From Deltaproteobacteria bacterium (lineage in GTDB: Bacteria; Desulfobacterota; Syntrophia; Syntrophales; UBA2192), in the NCBI GenBank assembly GCA_026388445.1, contig JAPLJU010000086.1, positions 1 to 5,409 on the forward strand: a stretch of 5,409 nucleotides of DNA, read 5' to 3'. Under the pieces are notes generated by a model, which made no database searches, was not told the DNA's origin, and saw only the letters and a program-made list of their open reading frames with translations. Both the position numbers and the translations under genes were made by a program. Positions 1 through 5,409 of the stretch are shown here, in pieces (the first letter of the stretch is position 1; each line of letters starts with the position of its first letter).

Positions 1-1276
1 GGTTCATCAGTCATCGGTCATCGAGGGGGCCTACGAGGCGAGCGATTTCTATGAGACCCTGGGTGGGAGGAAGCGGCGTCACCTGTATTTTCTGGCGGCG
101 CCGATTTACGACGAGAAGGGGGAGATTATCGCGGCCATCGAGACGCTTCAGGATGTCACCCGCGAGCGGGAGATGGAGCTCAACCTCAAGGAGTATGCCG
201 AGACCCTCAGAAATGAACTGGATGAGAACATCACCCTGCGGAAGGATATCGAAAACATATACAACTATCTCCAGTCCATCCTCGAAAGCTCTCCGGACCG
301 GATTTTCGATCTGGCAAACGACGGCATCATCCATTACGTGAGCCGCGATTTCGATACCGGAAAAATGAAAGGCCGGCATTTTTCGGAATTGGTGGATCCG
401 GAGCGTCGGGCATATCTCCTGGAACGCTGGGCGGAGATCAAACGAGGCATCTACAAACCCTTCGAGATTCAGATCTCGGACAAGGATGGGTCGAAGCGGG
501 ACCTGCTGATCACGGCAAGACCCATCAAGGGCACCGATCGTTTCATCCTCGTGCAGCGGGACATAACGGACTTCAAGGACCTCGAGCAAAAATTCTATGA
601 CAGTCAGAAGCTGGCCGCCGTGGGGCAGCTTTCCGCGGGCATCGCCCACGAGGTGAGGAATCCGCTCTCCTCGATCAAGATGTCGTTGCAGATCCTGGAA
701 AAACGGATGAACCCTCAGGGCAATGACCTGAAGCGGTTCCGGATTGCCCAGAGAGAGGTCGAACACCTGGAGAAGCTCGTCAGTGATATTCTGGTTTTCG
801 CACGGCCCACGGAGCCCGAGATGACCCAGGGCGACATCAATCAGTTTCTGAAGTATTCCCTGAATCTGGCAGAAAAGGAAATTGCCGATAAGCACATCCG
901 GATCGAAAACCGGTTTGATGACAAGATTCCTCCTCTGCTGTTTGATTCAGCGATGCTCAAACAGGCCTTTCTGAACCTCTTTCTGAACGCCATTGATGCC
1001 ATGGAAGCGGGCGGGGAGCTTTCCATATCATCCAGATTACACGACGGCGACAGAACGTCCGTGTCCATCGAGATCGCCGATAACGGTACCGGCATTGAGG
1101 AGAACGTCCTTCCCCATATCTTCAACCCTTTCTTCACGACAAAGAATTACGGCACGGGGCTGGGACTCTCCCAGGTGAAAAAAATAGTCGATCTCCACTG
1201 CGGGACCATTGAAATAACGAGCAAAAGGGGTGCAGGGACAAAAGTGACGATCACCCTACCGGTGAAGCTGTCCTGA
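1..1276 (+). CDS. PAS-domain sensor histidine kinase, NtrB-like (HPK4 type), 5' partial
   Basis: Senses an unknown signal and phosphorylates a response regulator, almost certainly the one encoded just downstream. The reading frame is open from base 2, so 424 residues are visible and the true start lies upstream. Visible residues 1-57 look like the tail of a PAS domain, ending in a PAC-like strand and DVTRERE linker. A charged, probably coiled-coil stretch follows (about 58-90), then a second PAS domain (about 91-187). The HisKA domain carries GIAHEVRNPLSSIK with phosphoacceptor His216 (codon 647-649); HExRNP is typical of HPK4 kinases, the usual partners of NtrC-type regulators. The ATPase domain has an N box (Asn329), DNGTG (360-364), an F box (FNPFFTT) and GTGLGL (384-389), so all catalytic motifs look intact. 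No transmembrane segment is visible, but the missing N-terminus could hold one. The signal cannot be deduced. Confidence 0.95.
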   Translation, partial: VHQSSVIEGAYEASDFYETLGGRKRRHLYFLAAPIYDEKGEIIAAIETLQDVTREREMELNLKEYAETLRNELDENITLRKDIENIYNYLQSILESSPDRIFDLANDGIIHYVSRDFDTGKMKGRHFSELVDPERRAYLLERWAEIKRGIYKPFEIQISDKDGSKRDLLITARPIKGTDRFILVQRDITDFKDLEQKFYDSQKLAAVGQLSAGIAHEVRNPLSSIKMSLQILEKRMNPQGNDLKRFRIAQREVEHLEKLVSDILVFARPTEPEMTQGDINQFLKYSLNLAEKEIADKHIRIENRFDDKIPPLLFDSAMLKQAFLNLFLNAIDAMEAGGELSISSRLHDGDRTSVSIEIADNGTGIEENVLPHIFNPFFTTKNYGTGLGLSQVKKIVDLHCGTIEITSKRGAGTKVTITLPVKLS

Positions 1277-1306
1277 GTCCGGGTCTGCATGAGGGAATCT
1301 CTTTTT

Positions 1307-1314
1307 GGGGGGGG
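1307..1314 (+). promoter_or_regulatory. G8 tract acting as probable ribosome binding site of the response regulator
   Basis: A run of eight G ends four bases before the ATG at 1319. It can pair with the pyrimidine-rich anti-Shine-Dalgarno sequence, though it is not a canonical AGGAGG. No better ribosome binding site precedes the alternative ATG at 1289, so this tract helps decide the start. Confidence 0.45.
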
Positions 1315-1318
1315 CTCC

Positions 1319-2707
1319 ATGGCCAAGGCCAAAATCCTCGTCATCGATGATGACCGTTCCATCTGTGAAACATTGCAGCTCTATCTGTCCGAGGAGGGGT
1401 ATGAAGTCCACACCGCCTTCACGGGGACGGAAGGTCTGAACAAGACCATCCAGGTCTCTCCGGATCTGATTATTCTGGATATCCGCCTGCCCGATATCGA
1501 CGGCTTCACGGTTCTCGAGGATCTCAAGGAAGATGACGAGGACGTCAAGGTGATCATGATCACGGCCCATCACGATATGGACACGACCATCCGGGCCATG
1601 AAAGAGGGTGCCTTTGATTACATCCACAAGCCCATCAACATCGACGAGCTCGAGATTTCGCTGCAGAAGGCCCTGAAGACCATCGCGACGGAAAAAAAGA
1701 TCGATGGTCTGCTCACGGAACCCTCCAGGGATTTCAAGGTGGGGGATATCATCGGCACCGGAAAGGCCATGGGTGAGATTTTCAAGATGATCGGTGTCGT
1801 ATCCCAGAGCAAGACCACGGTCCTCATCGAGGGGGAGAGCGGAACGGGAAAGGAACTCATCGCCAAGGTCATCCACAACAACACGGCCAAGAACGATCCG
1901 TACATCGCCGTCAACTGCTCCGCCATCGTGGAGACCCTCCTTGAATCAGAGCTCTTCGGGCACGAAAAGGGATCCTTCACCGGCGCCATCAGCCGAAAGC
2001 TCGGGAAGTTCGAACTGGCGGGAAACGGGACGGTCTTCCTCGATGAAATCAGCGAGATGTCCTTCAACCTGCAGGCAAAGCTCCTTCGCGTCCTTCAGGA
2101 GCTCGAATTCGAGCGCGTGGGCGGAAAGGACAAGGTGAAGGTCCGGGCAAGGATCATTGCGGCCACGAACAAGGACCTCAAGACCCTGGTCAAAGAAGGC
2201 AAGTTCAGGGATGACCTCTACTACCGGCTGAATATCGTGACGATTTACATCCCGCCTCTGCGGGAGCGGAGGGAGGACATCCCAATTTTGATTGATTACC
2301 TTCTCAAAAAGATCAACCGGGACCTGCACAAAAATGTGGTGGGTGTGTCCAAGGAGATGATGGAGGTCTTTCTCAAGTACCCCTGGCCGGGAAATGTGCG
2401 GGAACTGGAAAACCTCCTCGTGCGGGCCGTCGTCGTGGCGAAGGGACAGATTCTCGGTGTTGCCGACTTCCCGGATCTGCTCGGCAGCTACGCACAGGCG
2501 CAGATGGGAGGAACGGCCGGGGAGAGGGATGTGATTCGGTCTCAGGAAGGCGGAAAGGTCCTGACCCTTGACGAGGTGGAGGAACGGCATATCCGGAAGG
2601 TCATTTCCATCATCGGAAAAAACAAGGGTGAGATCTGCGACGCCCTGGGGATTTCCAGGCCCACGTTGGAGAGGAAGCTGGAGAAGTACGGCATAACTTT
2701 CGTGTAA
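1319..2707 (+). CDS. Sigma-54-dependent response regulator, NtrC family (REC-AAA+-Fis HTH)
   Basis: Transcription activator of 462 residues, a normal length for the family. The receiver domain (about 1-120) has the acidic pair Asp11/Asp12, phosphoacceptor Asp54 (LDIRLPDIDG), Thr82 and Lys104. The AAA+ domain (about 145-370) has Walker A GESGTGKE (172-179, Lys178), the sigma-54 contact loop GSFTGA (218-223, a common variant of GAFTGA), Walker B VFLDE (Asp242/Glu243) and the arginine-rich FRDDLYYRLN segment. A Fis-type helix-turn-helix lies at about 435-456 (ICDALGISRPTLERKLEKYG). I chose the ATG at 1319 because MAKAKILVIDDD is the usual N-terminus of this family; an in-frame ATG at 1289 would add ten residues with no family counterpart. 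The gene follows the kinase stop by 42 bases, so the two form a cognate pair, probably one operon. By analogy, ATP hydrolysis opens sigma-54 promoters. The target genes are unknown. Confidence 0.96.
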   Translation: MAKAKILVIDDDRSICETLQLYLSEEGYEVHTAFTGTEGLNKTIQVSPDLIILDIRLPDIDGFTVLEDLKEDDEDVKVIMITAHHDMDTTIRAMKEGAFDYIHKPINIDELEISLQKALKTIATEKKIDGLLTEPSRDFKVGDIIGTGKAMGEIFKMIGVVSQSKTTVLIEGESGTGKELIAKVIHNNTAKNDPYIAVNCSAIVETLLESELFGHEKGSFTGAISRKLGKFELAGNGTVFLDEISEMSFNLQAKLLRVLQELEFERVGGKDKVKVRARIIAATNKDLKTLVKEGKFRDDLYYRLNIVTIYIPPLRERREDIPILIDYLLKKINRDLHKNVVGVSKEMMEVFLKYPWPGNVRELENLLVRAVVVAKGQILGVADFPDLLGSYAQAQMGGTAGERDVIRSQEGGKVLTLDEVEERHIRKVISIIGKNKGEICDALGISRPTLERKLEKYGITFV

Positions 2708-2786
2708 TGCCGGTGCATCACCTCAGGGCGGATGCCCTTCACCTGGGCTGTTGCCGGAATCGCAAGTCCCGACATTCCATTATTCT

Positions 2787-2789
2787 AGG
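2787..2789 (+). promoter_or_regulatory. Weak ribosome binding site of engB
   Basis: An AGG core within TCTAGGTC lies six bases before the ATG at 2796. It is weak, but correctly spaced for that start, and together with homology to the Bacillus YsxC N-terminus it supports 2796 over a TTG at 2751. Confidence 0.35.
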
Positions 2790-2795
2790 TCTTCC

Positions 2796-3380
2796 ATGAA
2801 GATTACTTCAGCCGAATACATCAAGGCGGCTGCAAAGCCCGACCAGTTCCCGGAGCCCGCTCTTCCGGAAGTAGCCTTTGCCGGTCGATCCAACGTCGGC
2901 AAATCTTCCCTGATCAATACCCTGGTCCATCGAAAGAAGCTCGCCCAGACGAGTGGTACACCCGGGAAGACCCGCCTGATCCACTTCTATGACATCAATC
3001 ATCGTTTTTCTTTCGTCGATCTTCCGGGATACGGATACGCAAAGGTCCCGGAGTCGATGCGCAGGAGCTGGAGACCCATGGTGGAGGGTTACCTCAGGGG
3101 CCGGCCGAACCTTGCCCTTGTGGTCTTGATCCTGGATGTCCGGCGGGATCCCTCCGGGGAGGATATGGCCCTGGTGGAGTGGCTGAACCATCAGGGCATT
3201 CGCCATCTTTTTGTCCTGACCAAGGCCGACAAGCTTTCCGGGAATGAGCGAAGGGCTCGCGAGAGGCACCTGAAAGGTCTTCTCGGGATCCCCGGGGATC
3301 AGAAGCTCGTCCTCTTTTCGGCCAGGACGGGGGAAGGGAAAGACGAGATCTGGAGGCAGATCGAAGGGGTTTCGAAGTAG
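2796..3380 (+). CDS. engB: Ribosome biogenesis GTP-binding protein EngB/YsxC (YihA)
   Basis: TrmE-Era-EngA-EngB family GTPase needed for late assembly of the large (50S) ribosomal subunit; cytoplasmic and often essential. The protein has 194 residues, matching the roughly 195 of Bacillus YsxC. Visible motifs are the G1 P-loop GRSNVGKS (30-37), the EngB switch region TSGTPGKT (52-59) with the G2 threonine, G3 DLPGYG (75-80), G4 TKAD (142-145) and a G5-like FSARTG near the C-terminus. The N-terminus MKITSAEYIKAA closely resembles Bacillus MKVTKSE, which supports the ATG at 2796; an in-frame TTG at 2751 would add 15 residues the family lacks. The gene starts 88 bases after the response regulator with no strong terminator between them, so read-through is possible. 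Its role has no evident link to the two-component system or to the hdr genes. Confidence 0.97.
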   Translation: MKITSAEYIKAAAKPDQFPEPALPEVAFAGRSNVGKSSLINTLVHRKKLAQTSGTPGKTRLIHFYDINHRFSFVDLPGYGYAKVPESMRRSWRPMVEGYLRGRPNLALVVLILDVRRDPSGEDMALVEWLNHQGIRHLFVLTKADKLSGNERRARERHLKGLLGIPGDQKLVLFSARTGEGKDEIWRQIEGVSK

Positions 3381-3381
3381 G

Positions 3382-3405
3382 ACCCCGAGGGGAAACGGGG
3401 GTTTA
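3382..3405 (+). terminator. Possible weak terminator after engB
   Basis: CCCCG (3383-3387) can pair with CGGGG (3396-3400) around an eight-base loop; in another register ACCCC (3382-3386) pairs with GGGGT (3398-3402). Only TTTA follows, so the U tract is poor. It begins two bases after the engB stop, a typical location, but could be chance in GC-rich DNA. Confidence 0.35.
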
Positions 3406-3476
3406 TCACGGCCATGGAAGCGAGCCCCGGAAGGTCCTTTTACACTCTCAGGATTTTCGCAGCAACCCGCCCGCAA

Positions 3477-3494
3477 AACCCCCCGGCAGGGGTT
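3477..3494 (+). repeat. Perfect 6-bp inverted repeat AACCCC/GGGGTT
   Basis: AACCCC (3477-3482) and GGGGTT (3489-3494) are separated by CCGGCA. The right arm shares its final TT with the TTGACA box at 3493. It could be an operator, or a stem-loop ending transcription from engB. No T run follows on the + strand; read on the - strand four T follow at once. Confidence 0.4.
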
Positions 3495-3521
3495 GACAGA
3501 AAGGTCGTAAGTAACTAAATT
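3493..3521 (+). promoter_or_regulatory. Candidate sigma-70 promoter P1 for the hdr operon
   Basis: The -35 box TTGACA (3493-3498) is a perfect consensus. After a 17-base spacer comes TAAATT (3516-3521), matching TATAAT at four of six positions including the first two and the last. Transcription would start near 3528, giving a leader of about 245 bases before the ATG at 3773. Spacing and -35 match are good; usage is inferred only. Confidence 0.45.
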
Positions 3522-3552
3522 AAAAAATGAAAATGGAAAACCAAATAAAGCA

Positions 3553-3579
3553 TTGACATAGCGGGGAAGTTTTGATAGT
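3553..3579 (+). promoter_or_regulatory. Candidate second sigma-70 promoter P2
   Basis: A second perfect TTGACA (3553-3558) is preceded by A-rich tracts (3521-3550) that could act as an UP element. The -10 is poor: GATAGT (3574-3579) matches four of six positions but with a short 15-base spacer. Less convincing than P1 in its -10, better in its upstream context. Confidence 0.3.
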
Positions 3580-3638
3580 CGTCACGCGGATTTATATTCG
3601 GGATGGCAATTTCGAAAAACAAATTCGTTCCAAATCAA

Positions 3639-3658
3639 AGCCGGATTCTCATCCGGTT
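3639..3658 (+). other. Stem-loop in the hdr leader
   Basis: CCGGAT (3641-3646) and ATCCGG (3651-3656) form a perfect six-base stem around a TCTC tetraloop. It extends to eight pairs with G3640-T3657 (wobble) and A3639-T3658. It lies 115 bases before the hdr start codon and downstream of both promoter candidates, so it would be transcribed. TTCATTT follows, a weak T-rich tail, so an attenuator or an mRNA-stabilising hairpin are both possible. Confidence 0.4.
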
Positions 3659-3760
3659 CATTTGCGTAAAACGCCCATCCAACATGCCGTGACACATCAT
3701 GGCGCGCCGAAAATTGCTTACCTGAATCCCAAGATCTGAGGATCCCAGAGCGTCTGATGT

Positions 3761-3766
3761 AAGGAG
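3761..3766 (+). promoter_or_regulatory. Strong ribosome binding site of the HdrD-like gene
   Basis: AAGGAG six bases before the ATG at 3773, with an all-A spacer. Near-ideal sequence and spacing; it fixes the start. Confidence 0.85.
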
Positions 3767-3772
3767 AAAAAA

Positions 3773-4912
3773 ATGTCTCATGCGGTCATACCCTATCTTG
3801 AGATGTCGCAGGCCATTGCAGAGGCGGGCGGGGAAACACTGAAGAAGTGCTACCAGTGCGCGACCTGCAGTGGAACGTGTCCGTGGACGCCCATCACGGA
3901 GTTCAACATCCGGAAGCTCGTAAGATTGAGCCAACTCGGTCTCGAGGGGATCGAAGAGCATATGTGGGGATGCTCGACCTGCAAGTTCTGCGTCGACCGC
4001 TGCCCCCGCGGGGTTGAGATCATCGACCTCGTAAGGGCCGTCCGAAGCGTCTATGCCGGCGGCGGCATGCTGCCCCAGAGCCTTCGGGCCTTTGTGGGAA
4101 GTCTCCAGGCGCGCGGCAACCCCTGGTCCGGTGATGTGGAAAAAAGAAACGACTGGGCCCAGGGGAAATACCCCCTCTACGCGGAAGGCATGGAATATCT
4201 CTATTTCACCTGCTGCACCGTCTGCTATGACCCGAGAAACGTGCTGGTGGCCAGGGCCACGGCGGAGATCATGACCAGGGCCGGCCTCAGCTGGGGGCTT
4301 CCCGGGACGGACGTCAACTGCTGCGGCGAGAGCCTTCGGAAGGTCGGGGACCTGGAACTCTTCGAGAAGCTGAAAGAAAAAAACCGGGGCATCTTCGGTG
4401 CCAAAGGAATTAAAAAAATGGTCACCACCTCCCCTCACTGCTACCAGACCATCAAGAAGGAATACGAGGAGGATTACGATATTGTCCACTTCACCGAATT
4501 GATTGCCGGTCTCATCAAATCTGAGAAGCTTCTTCCCAAGAAAGATTTCGGCGGCCTCAAGGTCACCTACCACGACCCCTGCTATCTGGGGAGGCACAAC
4601 GGCATCTATGATGCACCCCGGGAGGTGCTGAAGGCCCTGCCGGGCATCGAATTCGTGGAGATGGAGAGGATTCGTGAACAGAGCTTCTGCTGCGGCGGCG
4701 GAGGCGGCGGCCTCTGGGTCGAGCGGGCGAAAGGTGAGCGATTGAGTGACCTGCGGATCGAAGAGGCCCTCTCGACGGGTGCGAACATCATCGCCACGTC
4801 CTGTCCTTACTGCATCGCCATGCTCGATGACAGCATCCGGACCATGAATGCCGAGGACAAGATCAAGCTGAAGGACGTAACGGAACTGTTTTTTGAAAGC
4901 CTTGAAGGATAA
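3773..4912 (+). CDS. HdrC-HdrB fusion (HdrD-like) heterodisulfide reductase iron-sulfur subunit
   Basis: Electron-transfer subunit of 379 residues. The N-terminal HdrC-like part has two CxxCxxCxxxCP motifs, Cys26/29/32/36 and Cys67/70/73/77, each expected to hold a [4Fe-4S] cluster. The HdrB-like part has two CCG domains. The second is complete: Cys270, Cys306-Cys307, then Cys344 and Cys347 (C-x35-CC-x36-CxxC). The first has Cys147/148, Cys183-Cys184 and Cys223 but reads SPHC where CxxC is expected, so Ser220 replaces one cysteine. In methanogen HdrB such domains hold noncubane [4Fe-4S] clusters that reduce the CoM-S-S-CoB disulfide; in bacteria the acceptor is usually unknown. No membrane segment or signal peptide is seen, so it is probably cytoplasmic. 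The strong ribosome binding site and hdrA nine bases downstream indicate an operon. Related Fe-S oxidoreductases (GlpC, LutA, GlcF) share CCG domains, but the adjacent hdrA favours an Hdr role. Confidence 0.9.
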   Translation: MSHAVIPYLEMSQAIAEAGGETLKKCYQCATCSGTCPWTPITEFNIRKLVRLSQLGLEGIEEHMWGCSTCKFCVDRCPRGVEIIDLVRAVRSVYAGGGMLPQSLRAFVGSLQARGNPWSGDVEKRNDWAQGKYPLYAEGMEYLYFTCCTVCYDPRNVLVARATAEIMTRAGLSWGLPGTDVNCCGESLRKVGDLELFEKLKEKNRGIFGAKGIKKMVTTSPHCYQTIKKEYEEDYDIVHFTELIAGLIKSEKLLPKKDFGGLKVTYHDPCYLGRHNGIYDAPREVLKALPGIEFVEMERIREQSFCCGGGGGGLWVERAKGERLSDLRIEEALSTGANIIATSCPYCIAMLDDSIRTMNAEDKIKLKDVTELFFESLEG

Positions 4913-4916
4913 GGAG
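4911..4916 (+). promoter_or_regulatory. Ribosome binding site of hdrA overlapping the upstream stop codon
   Basis: AAGGAG uses the last two bases of the TAA stop (4910-4912) and ends five bases before the ATG at 4922. This arrangement suggests translational coupling of the two Hdr subunits. Confidence 0.8.
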
Positions 4917-4921
4917 TCGCT

Positions 4922-5409
4922 ATGAGCAGAATCGGCGTGTTTGTTTGCCATTGCGGTTTGAATATCGCCAAAACCGTTCGGGTACCGGAGGTCATTGAAT
5001 TTGCCAAAACGCTGCCCGACGTGGTGGTGGCGCAGGAGTATAAATTCATGTGCTCGACGCCGGGCCAGGAGATCATTCAGAATGATATCAAGAATCACCG
5101 GCTGGACCGGGTGATCGTCGCGGCCTGCTCGCCGCTCATGCACGAGAAGACCTTCCGCAAGGTCATCGAAAACGCGGGACTGAACCAGTACCTCCTGTCT
5201 ATCGTCAACATTCGGGAACACGTCTCGTGGGTCACGGAAGACGAGGAGGTCGGAACGCGGAAGGCCAAGGCGCTCATCAACGGGGCCGTGTACCGGGCGA
5301 GGCTTCTCAATCCGCTCACGTCGAGATTCATCGATGTCACCCCCGATGTCCTGGTCATCGGCGGCGGTATCGCCGGCATCCAGGCAGCCCTGGAAGTGGC
5401 AGAGGCGGG
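4922..5409 (+). CDS. hdrA: HdrA, flavoprotein subunit of heterodisulfide reductase, 3' partial
   Basis: FAD-containing subunit that in the known Hdr complexes is the site of flavin-based electron bifurcation between ferredoxin and the HdrBC branch. The first 163 residues are visible, the last codon being incomplete. The HdrA N-terminal domain is recognisable: VCHCGLNIAKTV (Cys9, Cys11), FMCSTPGQ (Cys44) and AACSPLMHEKTFRK (Cys69), cysteines expected to hold an Fe-S cluster, followed by NIREHVSW. The dinucleotide-binding fold opens with VLVIGGGIAGIQAALE (GxGxxG at 147-152). The N-terminal domain distinguishes it from QmoA-type proteins, which to my knowledge begin at the FAD fold. Bacterial HdrA is usually much longer, with ferredoxin motifs later, and the rest lies beyond the window. 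The start is fixed by AAGGAG at 4911-4916. Which partner supplies electrons should be shown by the downstream genes. Confidence 0.93.
   Translation, partial: MSRIGVFVCHCGLNIAKTVRVPEVIEFAKTLPDVVVAQEYKFMCSTPGQEIIQNDIKNHRLDRVIVAACSPLMHEKTFRKVIENAGLNQYLLSIVNIREHVSWVTEDEEVGTRKAKALINGAVYRARLLNPLTSRFIDVTPDVLVIGGGIAGIQAALEVAEA

Larger units (their letters stand above)
3381..3772 (+). other. 392-base intergenic control region upstream of the hdr genes
   Basis: No convincing gene is present on either strand. From left to right it holds a GC-rich stem-loop just after engB, an AACCCC/GGGGTT inverted repeat, two perfect TTGACA hexamers 60 bases apart separated by A-rich sequence (about 3516-3550), a CCGGAT/ATCCGG hairpin, a GGCGCGCC palindrome at 3701-3708, and a strong AAGGAG ribosome binding site. 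The change from GC-rich coding DNA to A-rich DNA is abrupt near 3510. The most likely roles are terminator of the engB transcript, promoter region, and a long 5' leader for the hdr operon. Confidence 0.7.

Noticed and set aside
173..175. ATG at 173 as the start of the kinase
   Set aside because: The frame is open back to base 2 and the upstream residues look like the end of a PAS domain, so the gene begins outside the window.
11..895. 294-codon open frame on the - strand opposite the kinase
   Set aside because: Shadow of the histidine kinase, whose H box and PAS domains are unmistakable on the + strand.
1289..1291. ATG at 1289 as the start of the response regulator
   Set aside because: It would add ten residues with no counterpart in the family and has no ribosome binding site; 1319 fits the usual receiver N-terminus.
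2725..2745. GGGC/GCCC hairpin between the response regulator and engB as a terminator
   Set aside because: The stem is only four pairs and no T run follows, so it does not support a transcript end there.
2751..2753. TTG at 2751 as the start of engB
   Set aside because: It adds 15 residues absent from YsxC homologues; the ATG at 2796 gives the normal length and N-terminus.
2808..3476. 222-codon open frame on the - strand opposite engB
   Set aside because: Shadow of a complete EngB with all G motifs; no domain or start context of its own.
3527..3556. Nine-residue ORF (ATG 3527, TGA 3554) as an upstream ORF
   Set aside because: No ribosome binding site, too short to judge, and it starts at or before the predicted P1 transcript start.
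3604..3620. Sigma-54 promoter suggested by TGGCA at 3604
   Set aside because: No GC follows at the required ten-base distance from the GG (AA is found there). TGGC at 3700 with TTGC at 3714 also fails, since 13 bases separate the GG from the GC.
3701..3708. GGCGCGCC palindrome as an operator
   Set aside because: The symmetry does not extend into the flanks, and eight-base GC palindromes arise by chance in GC-rich DNA.
3635..5221. 528-codon open frame on the - strand across the leader and both hdr genes
   Set aside because: It runs antisense to two genes with clear family motifs and spans their junction; its translation shows no recognisable domain. Long antisense frames are common opposite GC-rich codon usage.

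Overview
The window reads as ordinary, densely coded chromosomal DNA from an anaerobic bacterium. The best guess is Desulfobacterota (the former Deltaproteobacteria: sulfate reducers and syntrophs). This is inferred from three things: an NtrB/NtrC-type kinase and regulator pair, a YsxC-like GTPase closer to the Bacillus form than the E. coli form, and a soluble heterodisulfide-reductase module of the kind these anaerobes use. No 16S or other decisive marker is present. All five genes are on the + strand, and the first and last are cut by the window edges.

Bases 1-2707 hold a two-component system. A PAS-containing HPK4-type histidine kinase (its 5' end lies outside the window) is followed after 42 bases by a sigma-54-dependent response regulator with receiver, AAA+ and Fis-type helix-turn-helix domains. 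The kinase should phosphorylate Asp54 of the regulator, which would then drive RNA polymerase-sigma54 at promoters not visible here. After 88 bases comes engB/ysxC (2796-3380), a ribosome-assembly GTPase that may be co-transcribed but is functionally unrelated.

Bases 3381-3772 are a 392-base gap without a convincing gene. They contain a possible terminator for the upstream genes, an AT-rich stretch with two perfect TTGACA boxes, and several inverted repeats. This is the most likely control region for the genes that follow.

Bases 3773-5409 hold a heterodisulfide-reductase-like pair. The first gene encodes an HdrC-HdrB fusion (HdrD-like): two [4Fe-4S] motifs followed by two CCG cysteine domains. 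Nine bases later, with its Shine-Dalgarno sequence overlapping the stop codon, comes hdrA, cut at the window end just as its FAD-binding domain begins. Together they would form a cytoplasmic complex moving electrons between ferredoxin, a flavin and a disulfide or other acceptor. The partner (hydrogenase, formate dehydrogenase or NADH module) would be encoded downstream, outside the window.

I do not see an undescribed system. The parts most worth a second look are the long leader before the hdr genes and the identity of this Hdr complex.
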